From the NCBI RefSeq assembly GCF_013456555.2, contig NZ_CP084884.1, positions 124,001-188,000 of the forward strand: a DNA stretch of 64,000 nucleotides, in the 5' to 3' direction. The position numbers and the translations under genes are program-made. Within the stretch, counting starts at the first letter, position 1. Each line of letters begins with the position of its first letter. Source of the stretch: Natrinema zhouii. Lineage in GTDB: Archaea; Halobacteriota; Halobacteria; Halobacteriales; Natrialbaceae. Below, in pieces: positions 16,756 to 24,623 of this stretch. The notes beneath the pieces are model-generated. The model searched no databases and was not told the DNA's origin. It saw only the letters and a list, made by a program, of their open reading frames with translations.

Positions 16756-16787
16756 GTGGTGTTGTTCGACCCCTGAAAGGGGTAAAG
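16756..16787 (+). promoter_or_regulatory. Repeated hairpin leader, copy B
   Basis: GTGGTGTTGTTCG followed by a perfect stem ACCCCT-GAA-AGGGGT, then AAAG. It ends 8 bases before an ATG at 16796. Confidence 0.75.
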
Positions 16788-16795
16788 TAGAAAAG

Positions 16796-16888
16796 ATGGA
16801 TAATCATCACCCCCTCGGATACCTGCTGTGGCGCGCGTGGAGCAGTTTCAGAAGCATCGACGAGGATCAGGTGAACGAGGAAGATTAA
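16796..16888 (+). CDS. 30-residue microprotein under the shared leader
   Basis: MDNHHPLGYLLWRAWSSFRS followed by IDEDQVNEED and TAA. The aromatic/aliphatic centre suggests a short amphipathic helix with an acidic tail. No homologue recognised. The strongest evidence for expression is its position directly after one of the best-formed leader hairpins. Confidence 0.5.
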   Translation: MDNHHPLGYLLWRAWSSFRSIDEDQVNEED

Positions 16889-17052
16889 GAGAGAAACGCT
16901 GATGCGGTGGCACTCCTTGAAGACGTATCGCTCTTGGAGAGTGGAGGACGCTCAAAATCCACTGGGTCCAGCACGGCCGGACGATTGGCTAGCCAAACAA
17001 TTGCCTCCGCTCGCCCGATATCCTTTTGAGTATGGATATGATATGAATATGT

Positions 17053-17322
17053 ATGGGCGAGGTAAAGAAACGACGTGTTGGCGACCGCGGGCAGATCACT
17101 CTCCCAAAGGAACTGCGCGAAGAATTTGACATTGGCGGCGGCGACGAGATAGAAATCCGCAAAGAGTCGGGGAAAATCGTTATCGAGAAACCGATCACTC
17201 GGGACGATCTAGCGGCCGGGTATCGTGCGCGAGCCGATCAGCTTCGAGACCTCCATGAGGAGATGGATGGCGTTTCGCAAGAGGCCGACGAGTATCTCGG
17301 CGACGTCCCGGAGTGGGAATAG
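17053..17322 (+). CDS. AbrB/SpoVT-type antitoxin
   Basis: 89 residues. VGDRGQITLPKELREEFDIG followed by GGDEIEIRKESGKIVIEKP is a swapped-hairpin AbrB DNA-binding domain; the C-terminal 40 residues (YRARADQLRDLHEEMDGVSQ) would wrap the toxin. The stop is immediately followed by the toxin's ATG. Such antitoxins usually repress their own operon. Confidence 0.85.
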   Translation: MGEVKKRRVGDRGQITLPKELREEFDIGGGDEIEIRKESGKIVIEKPITRDDLAAGYRARADQLRDLHEEMDGVSQEADEYLGDVPEWE

Positions 17323-17679
17323 ATGGAGGTGCGCCGGGGAGACATTGTGATCGTTGAGCTCGACCCGACGAAAGGATCGGAGCAGCGGGGGACGCGACCA
17401 TGTCTTGTCGTCCAGAATAACGTCGGGAACGAAAACGCACCCACGACGATCATCGTCCCGTTTACGACGTCGGTTGATGACGATTTGTATCCGTTCGAAG
17501 TGCTCATAACGGCCGATGAAAGCCACCTTCGCGAGGACTCCGTCGCGATGTGCAGTCAGATCCGAACTGTGTCGATCGAACACCGGATCAAAAACGTCGT
17601 CGGATCTATCCCCGATAAGCGGATGAATGAGGTTGATAGCGCACTCGAGTATAGCCTCGGATTGCGCGGCCCGTGGTAG
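17323..17679 (+). CDS. MazF/PemK-family endoribonuclease toxin
   Basis: 118 residues. VRRGDIVIVELDPTKGSEQR and GTRPCLVVQNNVGNENAPTT are the MazF fold's first strands with the conserved Arg, and TTIIVPFTTS plus EDSVAMCSQIRTVSIEHRI give the remaining core. MazF toxins cleave mRNA at specific short sites. It is paired with the AbrB antitoxin with no spacer. Together they form a type II toxin-antitoxin module, in keeping with a plasmid-like region. Confidence 0.88.
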   Translation: MEVRRGDIVIVELDPTKGSEQRGTRPCLVVQNNVGNENAPTTIIVPFTTSVDDDLYPFEVLITADESHLREDSVAMCSQIRTVSIEHRIKNVVGSIPDKRMNEVDSALEYSLGLRGPW

Positions 17680-17788
17680 TTTCCCGGACAACCAAATTAT
17701 GGTCCTTTATTTGACGTTTTGTTTGCGAACATATTCGCCGATACCCTTTGACGTACTCAACGATACTCTTCAAGACAGGATTGAATAA

Positions 17789-17989
17789 ATGCGTATCTCG
17801 AAAGGAGCACTTCTTGTCGTTGTAGCCGTCCTTGTTCCGTTCATCGTCGAGTTTCGGACAGCCCTCTCATGGTTCGGGATCACGCTATCCGTCTTCGAGA
17901 CGATCGTACTTGGACTGGCAATCGTACTTGCTCTACTGGTCTGGGCAATTTGGCCACAGAATGATGAAGTCAAAACGGATGTCCAGTAG
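17789..17989 (+). CDS. Small two-helix membrane protein, CbaC-like
   Basis: 66 residues with two membrane spans: GALLVVVAVLVPFIVEFRTA and ETIVLGLAIVLALLVWAIW, and a charged tail. It resembles the short CbaC-type proteins that accompany haloarchaeal cytochrome ba3 oxidases, but no oxidase gene is near, so the name is tentative. Confidence 0.5.
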   Translation: MRISKGALLVVVAVLVPFIVEFRTALSWFGITLSVFETIVLGLAIVLALLVWAIWPQNDEVKTDVQ

Positions 17990-18087
17990 CGATCACACTC
18001 ACAAGTATACCATACAAACGGTCCAACTTTCGTTGTCGATCATGGTTATTCTCCGACTGATAAGGTTATTAAATAGTCATATCTCCC

Positions 18088-18276
18088 TCATTGGTGGTTG
18101 GCAAGCGCTTGAATGAGATCAGCAATCAGATCGTCGACACTCCCGATACCCACAGATATTCGAACGAGCATGTTCGAAATTTCAGCTGCCTTACGTTCTG
18201 CGGCAGAAAGATACGACGCGGACATCGTCGCTGGGTGGTCGACAAGTGATTCGGTGCCGCCCAGACCAACGACCAA
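18088..18276 (-). pseudogene. 3' fragment of a cystathionine gamma-synthase-type PLP enzyme
   Basis: 62 residues equal to the C-terminus of Cys/Met-metabolism PLP enzymes: VVGLGGTESLVDHPATMSAS, then SAAERKAAEISNMLVRISVG and IGSVDDLIADLIQAL. The upstream 320 residues, including the PLP lysine, are absent; just upstream lies sequence with an IS200/IS605-like hairpin. A truncation by insertion or recombination is likely. Confidence 0.75.
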
Positions 18277-18354
18277 CGTAAAAGGGATTTACATTCTATG
18301 TCGTAGAGGTGTAGATGGAGGCAGGCACCACGCTCAGGGGATAGTTCTTCAAGA

Positions 18355-18378
18355 AACCGCGTGCTGGAACACGCGGTT
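18355..18378 (+). mobile_element. IS200/IS605-like terminal hairpin
   Basis: Perfect 9-bp stem AACCGCGTG/CACGCGGTT with loop CTGGAA, preceded by TTCTTCAAGA. Hairpins of this kind mark the ends of IS200/IS605 elements, which lack inverted repeats. It sits at the breakpoint of the PLP-enzyme fragment. No transposase remains nearby; assignment is by structure only. Confidence 0.4.
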
Positions 18379-18401
18379 AATGCCTATCTCGGCTCAGGAC
18401 A

Positions 18402-18599
18402 ATGACCCGGGATACAGGCGATCAACAGTACGAGCCGAATCGCGAAGAAACTGACTCTCAGGGCAGTAGTTGCCCGCACTGTGGGTGACCAACAGCGGTC
18501 GTCGAGTCGAGCGACTTCGGTCCCACGGCGGACCAGTACTGTCCGATGCACGGCGTAGTCCACGCAACGTCGATCTCAACGGTGAACGACAACAGTTGA
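18402..18599 (+). pseudogene. Small zinc-finger gene with internal TGA
   Basis: ATG at 18402 opens MTRDTGDQQYEPNREETDSQ, then GSSCPHCG, a TGA at 18486, then PTAVVESSDFGPTADQYCPM and HGVVHATSISTVNDNS. The downstream part reads on in the same frame for 37 residues and supplies a second Cys/His pair, so a single nonsense mutation in a 65-residue zinc protein is the simplest view. Confidence 0.5.
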
Positions 18600-18773
18600 G
18601 TGCCGACGCCGCTCGACTGATCTATTGGTCGCCCACAGCACGGCGTGCGATCACGCCGACGCCATCCGAGAGGATCTGCACTGTCCGATCTGTCGGGCTG
18701 ACACTCATCGGGTCCGCGATCGACGGACCGACATAGTGTGACTTGAGACAAGACTGACGCTGGAGGAAAAACG

Positions 18774-19028
18774 ATGAGTTCGAGCGAGCAGTGCCCGCAT
18801 TGTGGGCGTTCGCTCGCGCTCGTCGCGGATGACGCGATCCGTCGTGAGTAAATCTCGCACGGCTTCGGCGCGGCGAACGACAAGCTTCGATCGTACTGCA
18901 GCGCGCACTACCGAGCGATCGATAACGACCGTGATGCCGTGCTTGAGACGACGCGACTGTCGACGCTGGCATTGTTTCGTGACGGCGTGGATCAACATGA
19001 TGCGACGGCCATCGTCTGGAGTGCTTGA
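18774..19028 (+). pseudogene. Small zinc-finger gene with internal TAA
   Basis: MSSSEQCPHCGRSLALVADD then AIRRE, a TAA at 18849, then ISHGFGAANDKLRSYCSAHY and RAIDNDRDAVLETTRLSTLA to a TGA at 19026. A GGAGG-like site (CTGGAGGAAAAACG) precedes the ATG. Reading frame and composition are kept on both sides of the stop, and CPHC/YCSAH would form one zinc site. A single nonsense codon is the simplest explanation. Confidence 0.55.
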
Positions 19029-19411
19029 TCAATGATAACCTCGAGGCCTTCTATCTGGCCTCCGTCGATAGTGCGTTTGCCACCAATGCTACCGTAGAAG
19101 CACGTGAACTACCCCGCCCTACTCGCCGCCTTTGGCGGCTCCTTGAGGGTGGGGCTTCCCGACTAACGCACCTGAGCAGGTCCTTCATTCTCGTTTTCTA
19201 CGTGGGTGGCTGTTCTGGTTCGTCGTTTTCAGCCTACTCCACCCAACCCACCGCTTCCCACCTACCTCCAGGTCCCAGACTACTCACTGCGCTCACTTCG
19301 CTCCCATCGCTCACTACGTTCGCTCTTTGAGGCCGAAGGCTCCACCTTGTATTATGCTGAACAGCCGGTGGCGTTGTTCGCTCCCTACGAGGAGTAGAGT
19401 GATCAAAGACA
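19029..19411. mobile_element. IS200/IS605 (IS1341-type) end remnant and non-coding DNA
   Basis: Nested hairpins at 19112-19154: CCCCGCCCT pairs with AGGGTGGGG around an inner GCCGCC-TTT-GGCGGC, preceded by GCACGTGAACTA. I recall this arrangement from the ends of haloarchaeal TnpB-type elements, where the guide-RNA scaffold folds. No tnpA or tnpB frame is left. The rest, up to the leader at 19368, is rich in CACT/CGCTC repeats without coding signal. Confidence 0.5.
19368..19399 (+). promoter_or_regulatory. Repeated hairpin leader, copy C
   Basis: GTGGCGTTGTTCG then CTCC-CTACGA-GGAG and TAGAG, ending 12 bases before the ATG at 19412. The stem bases differ from those of copies B, D and E, yet still pair. 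Confidence 0.7.
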
Positions 19412-19633
19412 ATGCAAACTGCCAGCCGGATCACGAACCCACTCGCCGTTGAGTTCACTACTGAGGCCGATTCGACCGTCGAGCATTCCCGCTTCGACGT
19501 ATTCGACGCTCCTGAGCACACCAACACGAGCTGTGATTACTGCGGGAAGTTCGGTCTTGTTCCCACGCACAACTGCGAAACTGCCTGTGACCTCGGCGTT
19601 CAACTCATCTGCTCCGACTGCGAGAGCACGTAA
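19412..19633 (+). CDS. Small zinc-finger protein
   Basis: 73 residues beginning MQTASRITNPLAVEFTTEAD; the C-terminal half carries CDYCGKFGLVPTHNCETACD and LICSDCEST, a four-to-six-cysteine zinc site. It follows leader copy C and lies 42 bases upstream of the SWIM protein, so the two are probably cotranscribed. Family of unknown function, common in haloarchaeal accessory regions. Confidence 0.65.
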   Translation: MQTASRITNPLAVEFTTEADSTVEHSRFDVFDAPEHTNTSCDYCGKFGLVPTHNCETACDLGVQLICSDCEST

Positions 19634-19675
19634 CTCGAGACGATCGACCAGTCTAACGGTAGTTACACCTGACCT

Positions 19676-20023
19676 ATGTCAATATCACCATCAGCACATC
19701 CGCTCGAGCGACTTGAACCGACCCAGCGGACGCTCCGACGCGCCCAGTACGAAGCCTTCGAGTTCGAACTTGTCGCGCAGGGCGTCCTCGTTCGCAACGC
19801 CAGCCATGCAAATCCCGAGGACCACGAGTATCTGGTCACAATCGAGGACGGCTTGCCGCACAGCTGTCCGTGTCCAGCAGACGAACACCACCAGGGAGCC
19901 TGCAAACATCGGGTTGCAGTCGCGATCCGAACGTCCGTTCTCGAGGCTGCACGCAATGCACAGCGGATTCGCGAACTCGAGGCCTGCGGGTTGCAGGCCA
20001 CAGCGAATCCACCAGCGCCGTGA
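19676..20023 (+). CDS. SWIM zinc-finger protein
   Basis: 115 residues. LPHSCPCPADEHHQGACKHR at about residues 60-79 is a SWIM-type zinc finger (CxCx(n)CxH). The N-terminus (RTLRRAQYEAFEFELVAQGV) forms the beta strand pair usual before the finger. SWIM domains bind DNA or proteins, for example in recombination mediators and transposases. It is the second gene after leader copy C. Confidence 0.75.
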   Translation: MSISPSAHPLERLEPTQRTLRRAQYEAFEFELVAQGVLVRNASHANPEDHEYLVTIEDGLPHSCPCPADEHHQGACKHRVAVAIRTSVLEAARNAQRIRELEACGLQATANPPAP

Positions 20024-20227
20024 GTTACCCCACGAGAGGATGTCAGAGAACGATCCACATGACGTTCTTTTCCCCCAACCTAGAGCGAACTATCTGTTCA
20101 CTACACTTGCTTATTGAACGCTACTTTCCTACAAGACGGTGCGGAAATATCCGGTGCTAGTGTTCTGAGTAGAGACGATGCTATCCCTAAATCAGGCAGA
20201 ACATCTATTGAAATCCATCCTGAACAA

Positions 20228-20654
20228 ATGTTAACACGGACTATGATACCTTCCTTGGCGAAGTGCAGAACCGAGGGCAACTCTCATCGAGTGAGGATGC
20301 CGTGACGGCGACTCGGATCACGCTTGAGACACTCAGCCAGCGCATCGAGCCGGGTCAAGCAGAGAACCTCGCAGCGCAACTTCCCAAAGAAGTTGGGATA
20401 TTTCTCACAGATGTAGACACCGTCGAGAGATTTGAATGGGATGAGTTCATCGACCAAATTGTCGAGAAGGGGAATTACAGCCCGAGGACAAGCAAGCAGA
20501 TGCTATTCACCATGCGCGGGTCGTGATGGGTGTCGTGGACAACGCGATCGAGAACCTCCGTGATCAGATCTCCTCCGCTGACGACTGGAACGAGCTCTTT
20601 GTACTGGTCGATCAAGAGGAGAAGATCATCACCGAAGAACAACGTTCAGAGTGA
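20228..20654 (+). pseudogene. Frameshifted DUF2267-family gene
   Basis: One frame gives YDTFLGEVQNRGQLSSSEDA, then TATRITLETLSQRIEPGQAE, NLAAQLPKEVGIFL and ERFEWDEFIDQIVEKGNYSP; the next frame supplies EDKQADAIHHARVVMGVVDN, AIENLRDQISSADDWNELFV and LVDQEEK to a TGA. Together these form one DUF2267 protein with a frameshift near 20484. The start is also unclear: GTT stands where a GTG or ATG is expected. DUF2267 proteins are small helical proteins of unknown function. Confidence 0.7.
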
Positions 20655-20764
20655 TTAACACTGGACACAATCGCATATTGGAAGTGTGGCAATTAGTGGA
20701 TACGACTGTTCTCTCCTCTATAATCTAGAAGAGGCCTTTTGTCTCCATCAGCCATAACGCAGCT

Positions 20765-21553
20765 ATGTCTACGACTGACGAAGCAGTTACTGACCTGGAG
20801 GAATTGGGCTTGACGGAATACGAAGCGCGCTGCTTCGTTGCACTCACTCAGCTTTCGAAGGGGACTGCGAAGGAGGTCAGTAAAGTTGCGGAGATTCCGC
20901 GTTCACGAGTCTACGATACCATTGAACGCCTCGATAAACGGGGATTCGTCATGGCCCAGGAATCCGAGCCGCGTGAATACAAAGCCGTCCCGATAGAGAT
21001 GGCGATGCGACGAATCAAGGAAGATTACGACTCCCGTGTCAACGCAGCTGAGAATTCCTTACATCAGGTCGAAGAACCGGAGTCCAAGGACGATGAAGGA
21101 ATGTGGGCGATTACGCAACCGGACCACGTCACCGATCGTATTTGCACGTTTCTTGACGAGGCTGAGGAGCAAATACGGCTTCTCATCGCCACAGAGGACG
21201 TTATCGATCAGCGAATTCTCACATCTCTCCACCAGGCCACTGACCGTGGTGTGCGTGTAATCATCGAAGTGGCGAACGAAGACATCCACGATCGCCTCCA
21301 CAAAGCAGTACCGGATGCCGAAGTTATTGTCACCGCTGATCTCGCGGACACGAATTCGGTCTACGCCGAATGGCCGGGCCAACTTCTCATGGTAGACAAG
21401 CAATCGATCGTCGCGGGAGGTATCGAAGAGAGCGATCTGCCTGACGTAACCCAAGAGGTCGCAGTATGGACGTACGGGCATGATCACGGGTTCGCTGCAT
21501 GGATGCGGGAACTGCTCGATAACCGACTCGCCACTCTAGATATTGAAGCGTGA
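20765..21553 (+). CDS. TrmB-family transcriptional regulator
   Basis: 262 residues. N-terminal winged helix: LEELGLTEYEARCFVALTQL, TAKEVSKVAEIPRSRVYDTI, LDKRGFVMAQESEPREYKAV. This is followed by a coiled linker and a C-terminal effector domain with a phospholipase-D-like fold pattern (RICTFLDEAEEQIRLLIATE, TDRGVRVIIEVANEDIHDRL). TrmB proteins usually respond to sugars, but this shorter subgroup has no defined ligand. It ends just before the convergent amphi-Trp gene. Confidence 0.85.
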   Translation: MSTTDEAVTDLEELGLTEYEARCFVALTQLSKGTAKEVSKVAEIPRSRVYDTIERLDKRGFVMAQESEPREYKAVPIEMAMRRIKEDYDSRVNAAENSLHQVEEPESKDDEGMWAITQPDHVTDRICTFLDEAEEQIRLLIATEDVIDQRILTSLHQATDRGVRVIIEVANEDIHDRLHKAVPDAEVIVTADLADTNSVYAEWPGQLLMVDKQSIVAGGIEESDLPDVTQEVAVWTYGHDHGFAAWMRELLDNRLATLDIEA

Positions 21554-21566
21554 GCGTGCTAATTGA

Positions 21567-21854
21567 TCACTCTATTTCTAACTGGTCACTTCCGCCGTCC
21601 CTCTCACTGCCGTTCTCGTCCCATTCGAGTTCAAACTCGATACTCAATTCACCGGCCCCGTCCGTTGGCCCCTCGCGTTCGGCTTTGACCTCAAACGTTG
21701 GGCTGGCTGGCGGTTCCATCGTCACGGACTCGGAACCAGATTTGAGCGTGACTGCATCGCCTTGGTCGAGCTTATCAGCAACACTGCGAAGATACGATGC
21801 GATTTCTTCTCGGGTCTGATCGCTCTCTGATTTGAACAAGACTTCTTCGGGCAT
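21567..21854 (-). CDS. amphi-Trp domain protein
   Basis: 95 residues from MPEEVLFKSESDQTREEIAS; EPPASPTFEVKAEREGPTDG and ELSIEFELEWDENG match the haloarchaeal amphi-Trp family almost position by position. The frame is open 63 bases further upstream, but family members begin at MPEEVLFKS. Function unknown; often near stress or regulatory genes. Confidence 0.8.
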   Translation of the reverse strand: MPEEVLFKSESDQTREEIASYLRSVADKLDQGDAVTLKSGSESVTMEPPASPTFEVKAEREGPTDGAGELSIEFELEWDENGSERDGGSDQLEIE

Positions 21855-22057
21855 GCAGAGCAGTACACTGCCCGCACCGATAAGTGCATTACCTGTACTG
21901 AACGATGTGTGCTTCATCTGTACTTACCGTTTGTCGGGTAGTCACAGAGAAAGGGAATGGGAACTTTTCTATGACACCCTGCCACGAGGTGAAAATGACA
22001 CTAAATCGTGGGGTGACTTCGCCAGAGGCGACCAGCATCCGCACGAACGTACCGTAC

Positions 22058-22091
22058 GTGGTGTTGTTGCACCCTCGAGAGGGGTGGAGGG
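22058..22091 (+). promoter_or_regulatory. Repeated hairpin leader, copy D
   Basis: GTGGTGTTGTTG, stem CACCC-TCGAGAG-GGGTG, then GAGGG 8 bases before the ATG at 22100. The GGAGG directly after the hairpin is the likely ribosome-binding site. Confidence 0.8.
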
Positions 22092-22099
22092 TATCACAG

Positions 22100-22744
22100 A
22101 TGTCACGAGCAGACGAGACGGCAGCACAGCCAACGGAAACATCCGATGAAGCGCAGTCAACCGACTGCACGACGCCGCTTCCACGACGGTTCCTTGTAAC
22201 TGCCAGTGGGCCGGTCACTCGGATCACTGACCATAGTGACGAGACAACCGAGCGTGTTCGCGCCGACATCTCAATCGAGTACTCGATCGAGACGCTTGAA
22301 GAGTTCGCCACGTTCTGGGAGTTCCGCGATTACCGCAGCTGGAAGCGAGCGGCTCTCGAGGCTCTCCTCGAGAGACAGGAACTCGACGCTGTGACGTACG
22401 CCGTCGACGAGGGTGACCTCGAAGAGTGGGACATCACGGTCGACGGACGTGTCGAGGCATTTGCGGGACTCGTCGAGACGATGGCCGACTACACAGGACG
22501 AGATCCTTCTTGGCGAGATGCAATCCCTCATCAGATTGCAGCTCGGATCAACGGTCTCACCGATGGTCGCCAGACGACTGACGACGTTCTCACGGAGTTT
22601 GCTGACGAGCTGCATCGGGCAGAGCTGTGGGGGCTTGGAGCGCACCTTGCGCTCCTGAACGTCAGACACGCCCACCACGAGCCGATTGAACAGCAGGCCG
22701 CAACGCTTGCTCGCACTCTCAGTGACGACGAGGTGAGCCGATGA
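22100..22744 (+). CDS. Hypothetical protein, first gene of a leader-controlled operon
   Basis: 214 residues from MSRADETAAQPTETSDEAQS. The open frame runs back to 21905 but the leader hairpin and GGAGG fix the start at 22100. SIEYSIETLEEFATFWEFRD and YRSWKRAALEALLERQELDA form a helical core; later ALLNVRHAHHEPIEQQAATL. It ends in ATGAGCG, overlapping the next gene. I do not recognise the family; the three genes to 23549 look like one conserved unit. Confidence 0.65.
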   Translation: MSRADETAAQPTETSDEAQSTDCTTPLPRRFLVTASGPVTRITDHSDETTERVRADISIEYSIETLEEFATFWEFRDYRSWKRAALEALLERQELDAVTYAVDEGDLEEWDITVDGRVEAFAGLVETMADYTGRDPSWRDAIPHQIAARINGLTDGRQTTDDVLTEFADELHRAELWGLGAHLALLNVRHAHHEPIEQQAATLARTLSDDEVSR

Positions 22745-23205
22745 GCGAACAGTCGATCAAACTTGGTGACGTCTGCTTGGATCTCGCACAAGGGCGGCCA
22801 GTCCACGTGGTCGCAGATACTGGCCAGACAGTCGCCGAGTGGTCTGAAGCAAACAACTACAATCTGCTCGATAATTACGGGAACTCACGATTCGACACAA
22901 CCAACGATGATCGCGTGTTCGATGCCGTCTACTGTTCGAGCCTGAAGTCCAGACCTTCGAAAACCTACGCATATCCGGAGTCGCGGCTTGGTCGCATTGA
23001 AAGTGAAGCAGCTGATGCCGGCCGCCAGGTCGCCGATCGTGTGGTCGTCACTGTCCTTGAAGAGCTGTTCGAACGAGCAGCCAACGTTGACGATGGAGCC
23101 GTGGCCGTCCTCGAGCGCTATGCCACCGACGTGGGATATGAGGACGAGGCCGCTGAAGCGCGTGAACTGGCTGAGGTCGACCGGATCATCGGAGATGAGG
23201 TCTGA
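22741..23205 (+). CDS. Hypothetical protein, second gene of the operon
   Basis: 154 residues. The N-terminus (IKLGDVCLDLAQGRPVHVVA, then VAEWSEANNYNLLDNYGNSR) resembles a short beta barrel for nucleic acid or zinc-free ribbon; the C-terminus is helical and acidic (AAEARELAEVDRIIGDEV). It overlaps both neighbours by a few bases, indicating strict coupling. No enzyme motif seen. Confidence 0.6.
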   Translation: MSEQSIKLGDVCLDLAQGRPVHVVADTGQTVAEWSEANNYNLLDNYGNSRFDTTNDDRVFDAVYCSSLKSRPSKTYAYPESRLGRIESEAADAGRQVADRVVVTVLEELFERAANVDDGAVAVLERYATDVGYEDEAAEARELAEVDRIIGDEV

Positions 23206-23549
23206 TGGTGGCCGATCTGCTGACGTACGTCGACGAGATTGACGCACCCGAGGACACGCTCACCGAATCACAAGTGTGGGCGCTTCGCCAGGGCGTGCAG
23301 ACGGCGATTGATCGCGGTGACGTGAGTCTCTCACTCCCGTCGAAAGCGCTCTCACCGGGTCGATGGCATCATTGGGGCATCGGCGTCTCTGTCTGGCTCC
23401 ACGACAGCGGCGTCGTCGTCCTCCAGAAGGATGGGAACACGATTGTGACCGATATCTCGATGCTCGAGCACGTTTCGCTGGTACTGGCGGGCACCCACGG
23501 AAAGGTCGGGCAAATCATACGTGTGGATCCGAGCGAAGGCGAGACGTGA
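23205..23549 (+). CDS. Hypothetical protein, third gene of the operon
   Basis: 114 residues, ATG overlapping the previous TGA (TGATG). LTESQVWALRQGVQTAIDRG and SPGRWHHWGIGVSVWLHDSG are the most distinctive parts; the rest is a predicted beta-rich domain. No family recognised. The conserved order with the two genes upstream suggests a protein complex or plasmid-maintenance unit. Confidence 0.6.
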   Translation: MVADLLTYVDEIDAPEDTLTESQVWALRQGVQTAIDRGDVSLSLPSKALSPGRWHHWGIGVSVWLHDSGVVVLQKDGNTIVTDISMLEHVSLVLAGTHGKVGQIIRVDPSEGET

Positions 23550-23613
23550 GGTTCGGTTCCTTGGACTCCCTCCATCGCAGGCTCCACAGCGACCGATTCG
23601 ACCGTGACAGCAC

Positions 23614-23647
23614 GTAGTGTTGTTCCACCCTTGAGAGGGGTGGAGGG
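23614..23647 (+). promoter_or_regulatory. Repeated hairpin leader, copy E
   Basis: GTAGTGTTGTTC, stem CCACCC-TTGAGA-GGGGTGG, then AGGG, 9 bases before the ATG at 23657. This is one of the best-paired copies. Confidence 0.8.
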
Positions 23648-23656
23648 TTTGAACCG

Positions 23657-23980
23657 ATGAACCAGTTCAGAACTATCGATCGAGTGGTACAGCGATCCGA
23701 ATACTACGAAACTGACACGGGACGAAAGCTGCGCCTGCGTGCGGAAGCCGAGGTGGCTGCTCGTACAGAGCAGGTGGTTCCCGATAGCGGAACCGTAGCC
23801 GCCGAGGCTACTCAGAATGAGTCCGAGAAATCGACGTACACGCGGCATGTCGAACCGCCGGAACAGGGCGGGAAGACGTACGTCCGCTGTACGTACTGCG
23901 AACGCGAGCTGCTGACCGAACTCGGTGGACGGGACAACCTGTCGCATGCGCCCGGCTGCCCGGAGCGTGAATCGCGATGA
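23657..23980 (+). CDS. Zinc-finger protein under the shared leader
   Basis: 107 residues beginning MNQFRTIDRVVQRSEYYETD. The C-terminal part has CTYCERELL and HAPGCPER, a Cys/His zinc site like that of HVO-type small zinc fingers. It overlaps the following 61-residue gene by four bases (ATGA). First of a chain of four small genes. Confidence 0.65.
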   Translation: MNQFRTIDRVVQRSEYYETDTGRKLRLRAEAEVAARTEQVVPDSGTVAAEATQNESEKSTYTRHVEPPEQGGKTYVRCTYCERELLTELGGRDNLSHAPGCPERESR

Positions 23981-24162
23981 ACGAGTCCACCGACAACTGG
24001 TCTGACGAACGAGTGCAGGCCGAACTCGAAGCAGTGCTGGCCGATCTGCAAACGCTCGAGGAGCACTTGGCCGAGCCGTTGACTTTCGCAGATGCAATCG
24101 CTGAACTCGAGACGACGATCACCATGTACGAGCAGACGGACATGGGGCCTGATAATGCCTGA
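23977..24162 (+). CDS. 61-residue acidic helical protein
   Basis: MNESTDNWSDERVQAELEAV followed by LADLQTLEEHLAEPLTFADA and IAELETTITMYEQ: almost entirely helical, with heptad-like hydrophobic spacing, so a short coiled coil is likely. It overlaps both neighbouring genes. Function unknown. Confidence 0.6.
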   Translation: MNESTDNWSDERVQAELEAVLADLQTLEEHLAEPLTFADAIAELETTITMYEQTDMGPDNA

Positions 24163-24319
24163 GTGTTCGAACTGTGGCGCGCACGTCACAGAACAATACA
24201 AGCGTGTGTTTGCGGATAACACCGGAACGCTTCATGCCTGTCCGAACTGCCGAACCCAGCGCGAGCGATATCATGGAGCAGGGGCCGGGCTAGCGGAGGA
24301 GGTGAATCATGGCAACTAA
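24155..24319 (+). CDS. DUF7563-type zinc-finger protein
   Basis: 54 residues: MPECSNCGAHVTEQYKRVFA then HACPNCRTQRERYHGAGAGL. The CxxCGAHV...CPNC pattern defines this widespread haloarchaeal small zinc protein. Its ATG lies within the end of the previous gene and its end overlaps the next start. The copy at 11.4 kb is degenerate by comparison. Confidence 0.75.
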   Translation: MPECSNCGAHVTEQYKRVFADNTGTLHACPNCRTQRERYHGAGAGLAEEVNHGN

Positions 24320-24562
24320 GCAATCAAATACGAGTGGTCGGAAACGCCAGCGAGCATCGCAATTATCGAAGCGATCGCGAGTCTCGAAAACTGTCCATCA
24401 ACCGAGCTGGGACCAACCCACGGGATCGTCTTGTCCGACACGATCGATACTGAGGCGCTCAATCAACTCGTCACAACCGGCGAATCGGTGTCGGTCGCGT
24501 TCTCGGTCGGTGAGTATGACGTCAAACTCACCGAGAAGATGCTGCTCGTTCGTGCCACCTGA
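24309..24562 (+). pseudogene. HalOD1 output-domain gene, frameshifted at its start
   Basis: From the ATG at 24309 only MATKQSNT is consistent; one base over, YEWSETPASIAIIEAIASLE, NCPSTELGPTHGIVLSDTID and TEALNQLVTTGESVSVAFSV form a complete HalOD1 domain ending LLVRAT. The HalOD1 frame has a TAA shortly upstream and no start codon, so a one-base change near 24330 disconnects start from domain. HalOD1 is an output domain attached to haloarchaeal signalling proteins; stand-alone copies are common. Confidence 0.65.
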
Positions 24563-24615
24563 GCCACGAACGCTCGATCAGCAGTGAGTCGTGCGAACTG
24601 TAGACTCTGTCTTAG

Positions 24616-24623
24616 TCTCGATT
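24616..24623 (+). repeat. Left target-site duplication TCTCGATT
   Basis: The eight bases TCTCGATT immediately precede the left inverted repeat and recur at 28125-28132 directly after the right inverted repeat. Eight bases is the duplication length typical of IS6-family transposition. Confidence 0.85.
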
